Positions 37,101 through 52,100 of a DNA stretch of 64,000 bases are shown one piece after another. Origin of the DNA: Gaetbulibacter saemankumensis DSM 17032 (GTDB lineage: Bacteria; Bacteroidota; Bacteroidia; Flavobacteriales; Flavobacteriaceae); assembly GCF_000425645.1 (NCBI RefSeq), contig NZ_AUDV01000007.1, positions 124,001 through 188,000 on the forward strand. Reading direction: 5' to 3'. Every line of letters starts with the position of its first letter. The first letter of the stretch is position 1. The notes beneath the pieces were generated by a model. The model worked only from the letters and a program-made list of their open reading frames with translations. It was not told the origin of the DNA and ran no database searches. Made by a program: the position numbers and the translations under genes.

Positions 37101-40100
37101 TTTAGGCTATCTTGAAGAAAAATATCATCGGTTAGTGCGATGCCATCAAAATAACCAAGTTGATGTAATGCCCCTAGGTCGATTGCGGTATCACCAATAC
37201 GAGTACCAATAGTAATGATGTCGTCTCGTGTTAAAAAGACACCGAAAGGAATGTTTTGTATTGGGAAATCTGAATTTTTATCTACATGAAGCCAGGACTT
37301 TCTGTCTGGATTATTAGCTGAAATCGCCATAATTTAAATCTTTAATGTTTATTGAATTATCTTCAAACCTACATAATTTTTTCTTTTTATATAAAATAAA
37401 TTTAAAATTATAGGTTTCTTTTAACGGTTGCTAACACGTTTAAAAACTTCATAGTAAATATATGTTTTTTGATGTATTTAACTAATCAATTTCATACTTT
37501 TGCGGAATATTTAACTCATATTTAATTTTATATGCAACGCGACGAACAAATTTTTGAACTTATACAAGCTGAAAAAGAGCGCCAATTACACGGAATTGAA
37601 TTAATCGCTTCAGAAAATTTTGTAAGTGAACAAGTAATGGAAGCTGCAGGATCTGTATTAACTAATAAATATGCTGAAGGATACCCAGGAAAGCGCTACT
37701 ATGGTGGTTGTGAAGTGGTAGATGAGGTTGAGCAAATAGCTATAGATAGAGCAAAAGCTTTGTTTGGTGCTGAGTATGTAAATGTACAGCCACACTCTGG
37801 AAGTCAGGCTAACACAGCTGTTTATCATGCGTGTTTAACACCTGGCGATAAAATCTTAGGTTTTGATTTATCTCATGGTGGTCATTTAACACATGGATCG
37901 CCGGTTAATTTTTCAGGTAAATTATATAACCCAGTATTTTATGGGGTAGAAGAGGAAACAGGAGTTTTAAATTATGACAAAATTCAAGAAATCGCCACAG
38001 CAGAACAGCCCAAATTAATAATTGCTGGGGCATCTGCATATTCACGTGATATTGATTTTAAACGTTTTAGAGAAATCGCAGATAGCGTGGGTGCTATTTT
38101 ATTAGCAGATATTTCGCATCCAGCAGGTTTAATTGCGAAAGGCATTTTAAACGATCCCCTTCCACATTGTCATATTGTTACGACTACAACTCATAAGACT
38201 TTAAGAGGTCCAAGAGGAGGTATGATTATGATGGGGCAAGATTTCGATAATCCGTTCGGTCTTAAATTAAAGAATGGCAACTTACGTAAGATGTCGTCTT
38301 TATTAGATTCTGCTGTATTTCCAGGGAATCAAGGTGGTCCATTGGAGCATATTATTGCGGCTAAAGCTATTGCTTTTGGTGAAGCACTAACCGATGACTT
38401 TTTACATTATCAGTTGCAAGTTAAAAAGAATGCTTCTGCCATGGCCGATGCATTAGTGGCTAAGGGATATAATATTATTTCAGGAGGAACCGATAATCAT
38501 TGTATGTTAATTGATTTACGTAATAAAAATCTATCTGGTAAAGATGCTGAACAAGCATTAGTAAAAGCAGATATTACTGTAAATAAAAACATGGTGCCTT
38601 TCGATGATAAATCACCGTTTGTAACTTCTGGTATTCGTTTAGGTGTTGCAGCTGTAACAACGAGAGGTTTAAAGGAAGCTGATATGTTAGCGATTGTTGA
38701 ATTAGTTGACGAAGTGATTGCTAATTTTGAGGATGAAAATATTCTAGAAGCTGTGAAAACTAAAGTGAATGCTATGATGCAGGATAAACCTTTATTCGTT
38801 TAGTGTTGATTTAGAATATCTTTTAGAGATTTATATAAAAAGGAGTTCCACAATTGTGGAACTTTTTTGTTTTAGGAACTTTTTTAAAGATATTTTTACT
38901 TTGAAACAATTCTAAAAATTAATTTAAAATTTAGATTAAGCACTGCAATATTATTAGTTTTGATTTGTAGCGATACTAAAAGAAAAATTTATGAGCATAT
39001 TCGATACTATTGAGTCTGGTAAAGACAAATTTGTAAAAAATAATTCAAGTTATTTAAAGTCTTTGTTTGATACAGATAATCTTATGCCTTTATGGATTGC
39101 CGATATGGATTTTAAGGTAGCGCCTGCTATTACTCAGGGCTTGCAAGAAATTGTTAATCGCGGTGTGTATGCTTATGAAGATATAAGCCCAGAAGTAAAA
39201 CAAGCTATTGCTAATTGGAATCTAAGGCGACATGGTTTAGATTTGGATTCGAAGTGTTTTATCCAGGTTAATGGCGTGCTTACTGCTATTGCTGTTTTGC
39301 TTCGGGTATTAACCAGAGAGGGAGATGGGGTCATGATACAAACTCCGGTGTACCATCAGTTTTATACAGCTATTAAAACGGCGAACCGAACTGTTGTTGA
39401 AAACCCTCTAAAAATTGAAAATGGGAGTTATGTTTTTGATTTTGAAGATATAGAGCAGCAATTAAAATTAGGAAAAACAAAACTCATTTTGCTTTGTAAT
39501 CCACATAATCCGGTAGGACGGGTTTGGAATCGTGATGAGTTGCAAAAGTTTATTGACTTGGCGAATACCTATAATGTAATTATAGTTAGTGATGAAGTGC
39601 ATTCTGAAATTGTATATTCTAATTTTAAATTTAATAGTATTTTGTCTTTTCCAAATACTGAAAACCATATTGCTGTTTTGGGGTCTCCTGCAAAAACATT
39701 TGGGATGCAGAGTATTGCCAATGGATATATTTATTTAAACAATAAGGAAAGGTTTAATCAGGTTAATAACCTGGTAACTTCCATGTATCTGCATCAAGGA
39801 GGTGCTCTGTCGGCTTATGCAATTTTAGCAGCATATACTCGGGGTGAAGATTGGGTTAATGAATTAGTGGCGTATTTAGAGAAAACGGTTAATTGGATTC
39901 AAGAGTTCCTAAATACAGAATTACCTACTGTAAAAATGGTTAAGCCAGAAGGAACGTATCAGGTTTGGTTGGATTTTTCAGCACTTAAATTATCTGAATC
40001 AGAATTAAAGCAATTAGTCTTTAAGGAAGCGAAATTAGGCTTGGCACCAGGGAAGCTGTTTGGTGCAGACTATCAATTGTATATGCGCATGAATATTGCG

Positions 40101-43100
40101 TCGCCTCTTTCAAAAATAAAAACAGCTTTTAAGCAATTAAAAGAGGCTATTGATTCGCTATAAAGGATCATTCTTCTACAGGAAATATAATATGCTGATA
40201 AGCGCCTAGATCCGGCGCGGTAGCTCTATCTATGTTAAGAATGTCAAAAGGTACCTGATTGGCAAAAGTTGTATTTCCTTTATTGATAACTGCAGAGTTG
40301 TTACCAATAATAAGCTGGTTGTTTTCCGGGTTTAAAAAGTCGGGATCTTCATTGAAAATACAATTTTCATAAAGACTATTATTTTCAATATCGTAATTTG
40401 GACTAGAGAAATTGTTATTGTTATCGCGAAAGCGAATTAAACAATTGGTGAATTTAAAATTAAAATTTACGGCATCATCTTCAATTTCATCCAGTAGAAT
40501 TTCAGGATTGTCATTACCATAAATAATACAGTTATTAAAATTAGCTTCGGTTAAATCGGTAATAATGGCCGTATCTTCTTCATCGATAATGAAATTATTC
40601 AAAAGTAAAGCAGGAAATTGTCTGGAGCTTGAATTCCAGTAATTAGCAATGGTGCTATGTGTTAAATTATATTTGCCCCCAAAGGTACCCGCAAATGAAG
40701 TTTGTCCGCTGTTATTTATAACGACATTTTCTCCATAAATGGAACTGTTCCTTCCTAAAATACCAAAGCTGGATGAGTTGTAAATTTGTGAGTTTGTAAT
40801 AGTGAGTTTGTTGTTTGTAGCATCGGCATCACCGTCACTTAAAATACCTAAAGTGGCATTTTTAATAGTTGCGTAATTAAAGGTGTTATTTATACTGCCT
40901 TCAAACAGCCAAATGGTACCCCATTGTCCGGGAACATCAGAAAAATTAGGTTCGAGGCGGTCGCCTTCAAAAATAACTTCGTTTTCAAGCGTTTCAGGAT
41001 TATTACTAAATGTACCATTTACTGCAATGGACGCACCTTCTGTAACGATGATTCCTGAATTTTCATGGAAGTGTAGACGTGCACCAGCATCAATGGATAA
41101 GGTTTCATTGCTAGGAACAGCAATAAATCCATAGATCACATAAGGTTTTTCGTTAGTGAAATGTAATTCTTCTGGTAATAATTCCCTTCCTTGTAAGTTG
41201 GTTTCTGTGGTTTCTCCATCGATATTGATTTTTAAGGTTTCAATAACTTTGGTAGTTTCATCGCGATCCGGATAAATAAAAACAGCATCTTTGACTAAAG
41301 TAATTAGGTCGACATCCTGTAATTTGCTTCCTGTATCGAATTCAATTTTATCGGTATAAAGATATTCTCCGTTTGGATTAGGAAAATTATTAATGTCAAT
41401 AGTCGATTCAACAAAAATAAATAAACTGTCGTTGGCTTGAATTTGAATGTTTTCAAATACTTTTCCTGCAATGCCATCAATGTTTAATCGGTAGTTCGAT
41501 GTTTCTCCCAATCCCAATTTTACCATTGGAATTTCAATGTCATTATGGCTTCGGTTGTAAACTTTTAAATTATAGGTGCTAGATCCGATGTTAGTAAATA
41601 CAGTGTCTAAGTAAACGGTGTCTTTAGAGAATTGTAAACTTCCGGTACTTGGGGCAAATTCAAAATCTTTTCTGCAAGAGCTCCATAAGGTTAATATCAC
41701 TAAGGTAAGCGTGAAGTATGTAAATCGTTTCATGTAAGTAATGATAACTGTATTCAGATTCAAAAATATAACTTTTCAATGAATGAATGCTATGAAAGCA
41801 ATAAAACTGCAAGTAAAAGCATAAAACCTTGTGTGAAATTTTTAAACTCTGAAAAAAGCACCTTATAAGTTCTGAAACTAATCATCTTTTAAAATTTTAA
41901 CATAATATTAATAGGGGGGGTGGTTCGAAATAGCGTCTTATCTGCAAATGGCGCTTTGTTTCTCAAAGAAAAATTTTAAGTAATATTTAACATGGTGTAA
42001 ACCACCCTAAAATACAATTTCAGGGTTATAAGGAGTAGAAGTCTAAAAGAGGAAAGGTTTAGGCTCTATAAAGAAAGCTTCTTATAAGTTTGATTTTATG
42101 TTTATTTGAATTAGTCACTCGAAATAAACCTTTGAAATAAGCTGAGAAGTACACAAGAGGACTGTTTTTTGTAGCAGTCCTCTTTATTAAAACTATCTTA
42201 AATAGAGCAATAAAAATAAAAGAAAACAATAGCTTTGAAGCCATTTTGTTAATAACCGAAAACCTAACATATGACACGTACTTTTATATTCATTACTTCG
42301 TTAATTTTTTCCTTCAATAATTTTGCAGGAGCTCAATCTTTAAATTATAACGATCCCTTACCGCAAGATGAAACTTTCAAGAAAGGCGTACTTGAAAATG
42401 GTATGACTTACTACATTAAAAGTACTGATGTTGTGAAGAATGCGGCAAGCTATTACATTATTCAGAACGTTGGTTCGGTTTTAGAAAATGACGATCAGCA
42501 AGGATTGGCACATTTTTTAGAGCATATGGCTTTTAATGGTACTAAGAACTTTGAAGGTAAGGAAATGTTGAATACTCTTCAAAAGTATGGTGCCGTTTTT
42601 GGTAAAGATGTTAATGCTTATACCTCATTTGATGAAACAGTTTATAATCTGAATAATTTACCAACAACAGAAGATTTAATAGATACCTGTTTATTGGTTT
42701 TACATGATTGGTCTAACGAGTTATTACTAACTGAAGAGGAAATTGATGCCGAACGTGGTGTTATTAAGGAAGAATGGAGAACACGTCAAAATGGAAGAAT
42801 GCGTTTGTTTGAAACATCAATGCCTATTTCATTTAATCATTCAAAATATGCTAATAGAATGCCTATAGGCTTAATGTCGGTTGTAGAAGGTTTTGAGTAT
42901 AAGGCGTTACGTGACTTTTATCACGATTGGTATAGAACCGATTTACAGGCTATTGCAGTTATAGGAGATGTAAATGTAGAGGAAATCGAAGCGAAAATTA
43001 TTAAAATGTTCTCCGATATTCCTGCGGTTGAAAATCCCAAAGAGCGTTTTTATATTAACATACCTGACCATGAAGAAATGCTTTATAGTTTAGGTACAGA

Positions 43101-46100
43101 TCCTGAAATATCTACAGCTTCAATCAGTTTTGGTATTCGACATGATAAGCCAGAAGATGAAGGAACTGTGGGGGCTTTAAAAAGAAACTTGTTAGAATCT
43201 ATAGCAACGAATTTAATAAACTCTAGAATTTCTGAGAAATCACAAAATCCAGATGTACCATTTCTTGGCGGTTCAGTTAGGTTTGGCGGTATGGTTAGAA
43301 CAAAAGATTATTTCAGTGTTAACGTAAATCCTAAGCCAAACCAACAGAAGGAGGCTTTTAAAGCTATTTTAACGGAGGTACAACGCGTTATTAATTACGG
43401 GTATTTACAGTCTGAGGTAGATCGTGCCATTACAAAAATGAAAAGCTCTTACGAAAATGCTATCGCTAAAAGGGATAATAAGAGTCATGCTTCAATAGAA
43501 AAGGCTATTCAGGCTAATTATTTAAATAATGATGTTATTACTGATATTGAAAAAGAATACGAAATAGCAAAGCAGATTTTAGATAATATTAGTTTAGAAG
43601 AACTTCATGAAACGTTTAAAGGATTTTATACTGAGAATAATCGATTTGTAAATGTTACAGGGGTTGAAGGCCAAGATAATTTAACTGAATCTGATGTTAA
43701 AGCCATTATTTCTGCCGTTGAAAATGATAAAACAATAGAGCCTTACAGTGAAGCTCTTGATGGAAAAACCTTAATATCAGGAGTAGATATTACACCTGGT
43801 AAAATTGTAAAAACGGAGGTTAGTGAAGTTATTGGAGCTACTACTTTTACTTTAAGTAATGGGGTTACTGTACATTATAAGTATGTAAACAAGGATAAAG
43901 ACCAAGTTACTTTAAATGCACAAAGCTACGGTGGGATGTCATTATTAAAAGATGAAGACTTACCATCTGCCGATCTTGTTGGGAATTTAGTAAGTATGTC
44001 TGGTTTGGGTGAATTTTCATCTACCGATTTAAAAAAGGTTCTGGCGGGTAAAACAGCAAGTGTTAATGCTAATATTTCGAATATTTCTGAAGGTTTGACT
44101 GGAAGATCGAACACCAAGGATGTTGAAACTATGCTTCAACAAGTACACTTATATTTTGTAAAGCCAAGATTCGACGAACAGGCCTACCAAGTACTTCAAA
44201 ATAATATAAAAAACTACCTTCTTAGAAGAGTCAATGATGTTGGTGAAAAAATGAGGGATAGCATGACTGTTGCTCTTTATGGTAATAATAATCCAAAAAT
44301 GCGTATTTTTAATGAAGCCTATATAAATGATATCTCTTTTGAGAAAATTAAGGCTATTTATAAGGATAGATTCGCAAACGTTGCCGATTTCGACTTCTAC
44401 ATCGTGGGAGATGTTCAGGAGGAAAATTTAAAACCATTATTAGAAAAATATTTAGCAAGTATACCTGCAACTAATGTAAAAGAAATTTATAAGACCAATC
44501 AAGCCGAGTGGATTAAGGACCGTATAGATGAAGATATTTATATTCCTATGGAAGATCCTAAAGCGAATGTAAATGTGTCATTCAAAAAGGAAATAGAATA
44601 TGCTACAGATAAATCTATATACACTAGTGTATTAGGTGATATGCTTCAGTTACGTGTTAACGAAACGGTAAGAGAAGCAGAAGGTGGTGCTTATAGTCCA
44701 AGAGCTTCAGCACGGTTGTCAAGAGAGCCTAAAGCTATAATTTCAGTGTCTTTTAATTTCGATTGTAATCCTGAGTTAGCCGATAAAATGGTGGATATCG
44801 TAAAAGAAGAATTACAGAAAATGGCCGATGGCGATATTAAAGAAGAAGATTTAAATAAAACAAGAACGAACTTCTTAAAAGAACGCGAGCAATCAAAAGA
44901 TAGAAATTCATATGATATGGCTTTATTATCGAATTTCTTTAAATACCATTACAATATGAACGATCCTAAAAACTTTGATAGCATTGTAAAAAGTATGTCT
45001 AAAGAAGACATTCAATCTATCGCAAAAGAAGTTCTTAAGGGAGGTAAGTCTTTTGAAATCATTTTTAAACCCAAAAATTAAACTTAAATACTAATTAAAC
45101 TTAAAGTAATGAAGAAAGTAGTTTTAATGTTAGCCTTTTTAGCTTTTAGCATAGGGCAGGCACAAATATTAGATCCTGTAACATGGAGTACTTCGGTAAA
45201 TAAAATAGCAGATACTGAATACGAATTGGTTATTACCGCAGGTATAGAGCCTGGATGGCATTTGTATTCACAAAATGTTCCAGAAGACGGACCTATTGCC
45301 ACAAGTTTTACTTTTGAAGGGAATGGAAAATACTTGAAAAAAGGTAATACTACTGAGGAAGAAGGGCATGTGGTTAACGATCCTATTTTTGAAATGGAGA
45401 TAAAATACTTTGAAGATAAAGCGACATTTAAACAACGTATAAAATTAAAAACTACAGAATCATTTAAAATAAATGGAACCGTTGAATTTATGGTTTGTGA
45501 CGATAGCAGATGCTTGCCACCAAACGAAGTAGATTTAGAATTCAACATAAAATAATATAGATTACAAACGAATGAGAAAATTTCTTTTAGCAATTGCGGT
45601 ATTATCTTTATCTGTTTTAGGTCATGCCCAAATCTTAGATCCAGTACAATGGTCAACTTCGGTAGAGAAAGTATCGGAAACGGAATACGAACTTATAATT
45701 AAAGCGGCTATCGAACCAGGATGGCACTTATACTCGCAAACAGTACCAGAAGGTGGACCAATTCCAACATCTTTTATGTACGACGATAGTGAAGGCAACT
45801 TCAAAATTGTTGGAAATACCGTAGAAGATGAAGGTCATGTTGTAGATGATCCTGTATTTGGAATGAAAATAAAGTTTTTTGAAAATAAAGCGATTTTCAA
45901 ACAAAAAATTGAAGTTTCAGAAGGCGTAGAAACGATTGAAGGGCTTGTAGAATTTATGGTTTGTGATGATACTAGATGTTTACCTCCAAACGAAGTTGAT
46001 TTAGAATTTACGATTTCAGAAAAATCACAAGCCAGTACAACGGTTAAAGAAAGTGATTCTGATGATGCTGAGAAAGTAATAGAAGAGGCAGAAGCCAGTG

Positions 46101-49100
46101 AAGAGAAAGCATCTAAAAAAGGACTTTGGTCTATTTTCTTTATAGCATTCCTTTCAGGATTTGCTGCCTTGCTTACACCTTGTGTATTCCCAATGATACC
46201 AATGACCGTAAGTTTCTTTACTAAACAAAGTAAAAATAAAGCAGTAGGTATTAAAAATGCCATTATTTATGGTATCTGTATTATTGTTATTTACCTATTA
46301 TTAGGAACTGCGGTAACAGCTATTTTTGGAGCCGATGCTTTAAATGCATTAGCAACTAACGTTTGGTTTAACATTATTTTCTTTATTCTACTTGTTGTCT
46401 TCGCAGCCTCTTTCTTAGGAGCATTCGAAATCATGTTACCTAATTCATGGGCTAACAAAGTAGATTCTCAAGCCGATAGAGGTGGTTTAATAGGAATCTT
46501 TTTTATGGCATTGGCTTTAGCAATTGTGTCATTCTCTTGTACGGGACCAATTGTTGGAACTTTATTAGTTGAAGCAGCTTCAAAAGGTGGTTTAGCTCCT
46601 ATTATTGGAATGTTAGGATTCTCTATGGCTATTGCATTACCTTTTGCCTTATTTGCGGCGTTCCCAGGTTGGTTAAATTCATTACCAAAATCTGGTGGTT
46701 GGTTAAATACAGTAAAAGTGGTATTAGGATTTTTAGAATTAGCATTAGCTTTTAAATTCTTATCACAAGCCGATTTAGTATCACAAACGCATTTATTAGA
46801 GCGTGAAGTATTCATTGCCATTTGGATTGCTATTTTTGGAACCTTGGCATTATACCTTTTTGGAAAAATTCAATTACCACACGATTCGCCATTATCACAT
46901 ATTTCGGTAGGTAGATTAAGTTTAGGATTAATAGTATTAACATTCACAATTTATATGATTCCGGGACTTTGGGGAGCACCATTAAATTTAATTAGTGCAT
47001 TCCCTCCACCACAAGATTATAGCGAATCACCTTATGGAGTTGGGTTTACCAAAGTAGGGGGAGGTGCAACTGCTTCTAGCGATCATGGAAGTCTGCCAGA
47101 AGGGGCGCATTTATTAGCTCCACATGATATACTAGCCTTCAACGATTACGATAAAGGTTTAGCTTATGCTAAAGAAGTAGGCAAACCAGTAATGATTGAT
47201 TTTACAGGATGGGCATGTGTTAACTGTCGTAAAATGGAGCAGAACGTTTGGCCAAAACCAGAGGTTTTAGAAATTCTTAAAAATGATGTGGTTTTAATCT
47301 CATTATATGTTGATGATAAACGTCCGTTACAAGATCACGAAGTTGTAGATTCTAAGTTACGTCCGGGTAAGAAATTAAAATACATCGGTCAGAAATGGAG
47401 TGAATTACAAACTATTAAGTATAAAGCAAATTCGCAACCGTTTTACGTGTTAATGGATCATAATGAAGAAAACTTAATAGATCCGGTAGCATATACGCCA
47501 GATGTGAAAATATATTACAATTGGTTAAAAACAGGCGTAGAAAAGTTTAATAAGTAAATAACCTGATTCTAAAGTTATTTTTGTTTTCCCCGAATCACTT
47601 TGGTTGTTTAAATCAAAGTGATTCTTTTTAAAGATTTCAAAGTATGAGTATTATAAAAGATTTTATAAAAAATACATTCAGTTCAGACGAAAAGGCAACG
47701 AAGTTAGAAAATTATTTCGCGCCGTTTAGAGCTAATGTTGTTGGTGTTGATACAGAGTTTGAATCGCCTTACGGTAAGAAGAAAATTATCTATGCAGATT
47801 GGACAGCCAGTGGACGTTTATATCGCCCGATAGAAGAAAAATTAATGAATGAGATTGGTCCGTATGTGGCTAATACGCATACAGAAACTTCTATTACCGG
47901 TAGTGTCATGACGCATGCTTACCATGATGCCAGAGCGATTATTAAGAAACATGTTAATGCTTCTAGTGATGATGTATTAATTACTGTTGGAACGGGTATG
48001 ACAGGAGCTATCAACAAGTTTCAACGTATTTTGGGTCTTAAATTGAATGAGAATTTAAAAGATCATACAGATGTTCCTGAGGAAAAGCGCCCCATTATTT
48101 TCGTGTCTCACATGGAGCATCATTCTAACCAAACCTCTTGGTTGGAAACCATAGCAAAGGTAGTTGTAATTCCATCGAATGATGAAGGGTTACCATGCTT
48201 AAATAGTCTCGAGAATTTGGTTCAGGAATATGCAAATGTGCCGATTAAGATTGCGGCTATTACAGGGTGTTCTAACGTAACAGGTATTCGAACAAATTAC
48301 CATCAGGTAGCGAAAATCATGCACCAGAACAACGGTTTATGTTTTGTTGATTTTGCATGTTCTGCACCTTATGTGTCTATAGATATGCACCCGGCAGACG
48401 AGGAAGCTTATTTAGATGCGATTACCTTTTCTCCGCATAAGTTTTTAGGAGGACCTGGAACGTCGGGGGTTTTAATATTCAACAAAAAATTATATAAAAA
48501 TTTAGTGCCAGATAATCCGGGAGGAGGAACAGTATCATATACAAATCCATGGGGAGATCATGATTATATTGATGATATTGAAACTCGTGAAGATGGTGGT
48601 ACACCAGGATTTTTACAAGCGATTAGAATTGCCCTTTCAATTCAGCTAAAAGAAGAAATGGGAGTTAAAAATATTCTAGATAGAGAGCATGAGTTGAATA
48701 CGATCATCTTTAAGCGTTTGTCAAAAATTAATAATTTGAAATTATTAGCACCAGAAAATAAAGATCGTTTGGGTGTTATTTCTTTCTACATTGAAAATGT
48801 ACATTATAACCTCATCGTAAAATTACTAAATGATCGATTCGGGGTGCAAACACGTGGAGGTTGTTCTTGTGCTGGTACTTATGGCCATTATTTATTGAAT
48901 GTGGACCAATCAACTTCAAAATCGATTGAAAAGAAGATATTAGAAGGTTGTATGATTGAGCGTCCAGGATGGATTCGTATGTCGGTGCATCCAACTATGA
49001 CAAATAAAGAAGTGGTGTTTGTTTGTGATGCTATTAAGGAAGTAGCTAAGAATGCTGAAAAGTGGGGACAAGAATATACCTATGATGCTTCTAAAAATGA

Positions 49101-52100
49101 ATATATTCATAATAGTCAACCAACTATTGAAAGCACTATTACTAAAAACTGGTTTTAGTATTTTATTGGATTAATTTTTGAAAAGAGTCATGATTATCAT
49201 GGCTCTTTTTTGTTTTATGGAAATGGGATTTGGTGGGTAATACTTTCTTTAAAGTTATTTTTTGAAATCAATAAATTGTGAATTAGTGCGTTAATATTAT
49301 CTTAATGGACATAATTTATTGAATAATATCTGGTCAGACTTTTTTAAAATGATAGCTTTGTAAAACAATTTATTAGAAAATTTAAAAAATTATGAGTCAA
49401 GTAAAAGAGAATGATACTGTAAAAGTTCATTACACAGGTAAATTAGCTAATGGTCAGGTTTTCGATAGTTCTTTAGAAAGAGAGCCATTAGAAGTTACTT
49501 TAGGGCAAGGAATGCTTATTCCTGGTTTTGAAAAAGGTATCATCAACATGGAGGTGAATGAGAAAAAAACTATTAATATACCTGTAGCAGAAGCTTATGG
49601 TGATGTTAGAACAGATTTATTTCATGAAGTGAAAAAAGATCAGTTACCACCAGAAATTACTCCAGAAGTAGGTATGGGATTAGCTTCAAAAAATCCTGAT
49701 GGAACAGAGATGCAATTTCGTGTAGCTGAAGTTCATGAGGAGCATATTGTTATTGATGCAAATCATCCTTTAGCAGGGCATGATTTAGTGTTCGATCTAG
49801 AATTGGTTGAAATAAAATAAATAGAAACGTATGTTTTCAATTATAAAAACCTGAACAAAACGTTCAGGTTTTTTGTTTTATTAATACAACTGACTAATTT
49901 ATCCTACCAAAATGAAAAAATAATAATCCTATCTTCAATTATAATTAGCGATTTTTGTTTTTAAACCTTAAATCTTATATGTTTTCTAAATTCGATACAA
50001 ATACAATATATGATGCCATAGTTATTGGGACTGGTGTGTCTGGCGGATGGGCTGCAAAGGAATTATGTGAACAAGGATTAAAAACACTGGTTCTGGAGCG
50101 AGGGCGCATGGTAGAGCACGTGAAGGATTATCCAACCGCTAATAAGGAAGCCTGGGATTTTGAATTTAGAGGAGCTTCAAGTCAGGAAGAACTTAAAAAA
50201 CAGCTAAAACAAAACAGAACAGGTTTTGTTACTCATGAAGCTACAAGACATTGGTTTGTTAATGATTTAAAACATCCTTACAATGAAACAAAACGGTTCG
50301 ATTGGATTCGTGGATACCATGTAGGCGGACGATCATTAACATGGGGAAGACAGGCATTAAGAATGAGTAATCTGGATTTTGAAGCCAATAAAAAGGAAAA
50401 TATTGGTGTTGACTGGCCTATTAGGTATAATGATATTGAACCCTGGTATGCTAAGGTTGAAAAGTATATTGGCGTATCGGGTGAAAATTTAGGTTTAGAT
50501 CATTTGCCTGATGGAGAATTTTTGCCACCAATGGAATTAAACTGCGTTGAAGAATCTTTTAGGGAAGAAATCACAAAGCATTATTCTGACCGGTATTTAA
50601 CTATTGGCCGATTTGCAAATCTTACAGGCAATGAAAATCATGAGGGACGAGCCAATTGTATTTACCGAAACCGTTGTATGCGGGGCTGTCCTCTAGGAGC
50701 ATATTTTAGCAGTAATTCTTCTACTTTGCCTGCCGCTAAAAGAACTGGAAATATGGTTTTAAAGACCAATGCCATTGTTCATGAAATTGTTTATGATGAC
50801 ACAAAAAAGAAGGCAACAGGAGTGAAGGTGATTGATGCCATAACCAACGAGCGTATCGAATTCTCGGCAAAGTTGATATTTTGTTGTGCTTCCACAGTGG
50901 CAACTACTAGTATTTTGTTACAATCAAGATCGGAAAGGTTTCCAAATGGATTAGGTAATGATAGTGGAGAGTTAGGTCATAATTTAATGGATCATCACTT
51001 TAGGGTAGGAGCAACAGCGACAAGCCATAAGTTTCAAAATAAGACCTATAAAGGAAGTCGTCCTGCGAGTTTTCATATTCCTCGATTTCAAAATTTAAAA
51101 GATATGGAACCGCATCCGAACTTTTTAAGAGGCTATTCATTTCAGGGGAGTGCCAGCCGAACCAATTGGAGACGTGCTATCAAGGAATTAAGTTACGGTA
51201 AAGATGTCATGAAGGAACTTTTAAAACCAGGACCTTGGCAAATAGGCCTAACTGGATTTGGTGAATGTTTGCCTTATCATGAAAACAAAATAACTTTAAG
51301 CTATTATAAAAAAGATCAGTGGGGATTACCCACGGTTACCTTTGATGCTGAGTTTAAAGAGAATGAAAAGGCTATGCGTAAGGACATGAAACAGGAAGCC
51401 ATTAAAATGTTAACGGCAGCTGGATTTTCAAATGTAAAAGGATACGACGAAGGGTTCTTTCCAGGGCACGCTATTCATGAAATGGGCACGGCAAGAATGG
51501 GACATGACCCTGAAACATCGATATTGAATAAGAATAATCAAATACACGGGATTCCTAATGTGTATGTAACAGATGGCGCTTGTATGACCTCTTCAGGGAA
51601 TCAAAACCCTTCCTTAACGTACATGGCTTTAACGGCAAGAGCGGTCGCTCACGCTGTAAATCAGATAAAAAATAATCACATTTAGAATATGAATCGCAGA
51701 GAAGCTCTTAAAAATATTGGTTTGTCATTTGGTGGTGCCCTTGCTAGCCCAACGCTCGTAAGTATTTTAAATTCATGTACTGCACCTGGAACCGATTGGA
51801 CACCAGAATTTTTTAATGCCGGTGAAAAGTATTTGGCAGAGCATTTAGTTCATATTATATTATTTTCAGGGAATTCGTCGATTGAAAATCAGTATAACAT
51901 AGCTCAGTTTATTGATAAAATGATGAAACATACGGTGAATTCTAAATCTAAAAAAATGTTTCATAATGGGGCTTCTGAGTATAAATCGAAATTTGAGTTA
52001 CTTTATGGGAAAAAAGCGCTCAATGGAAGGCGTGAGGAATTTGATGAGTTATTCAGTTTATATTTTAATTTATCTGAAGATAGAGAACAACAGGTTTTTG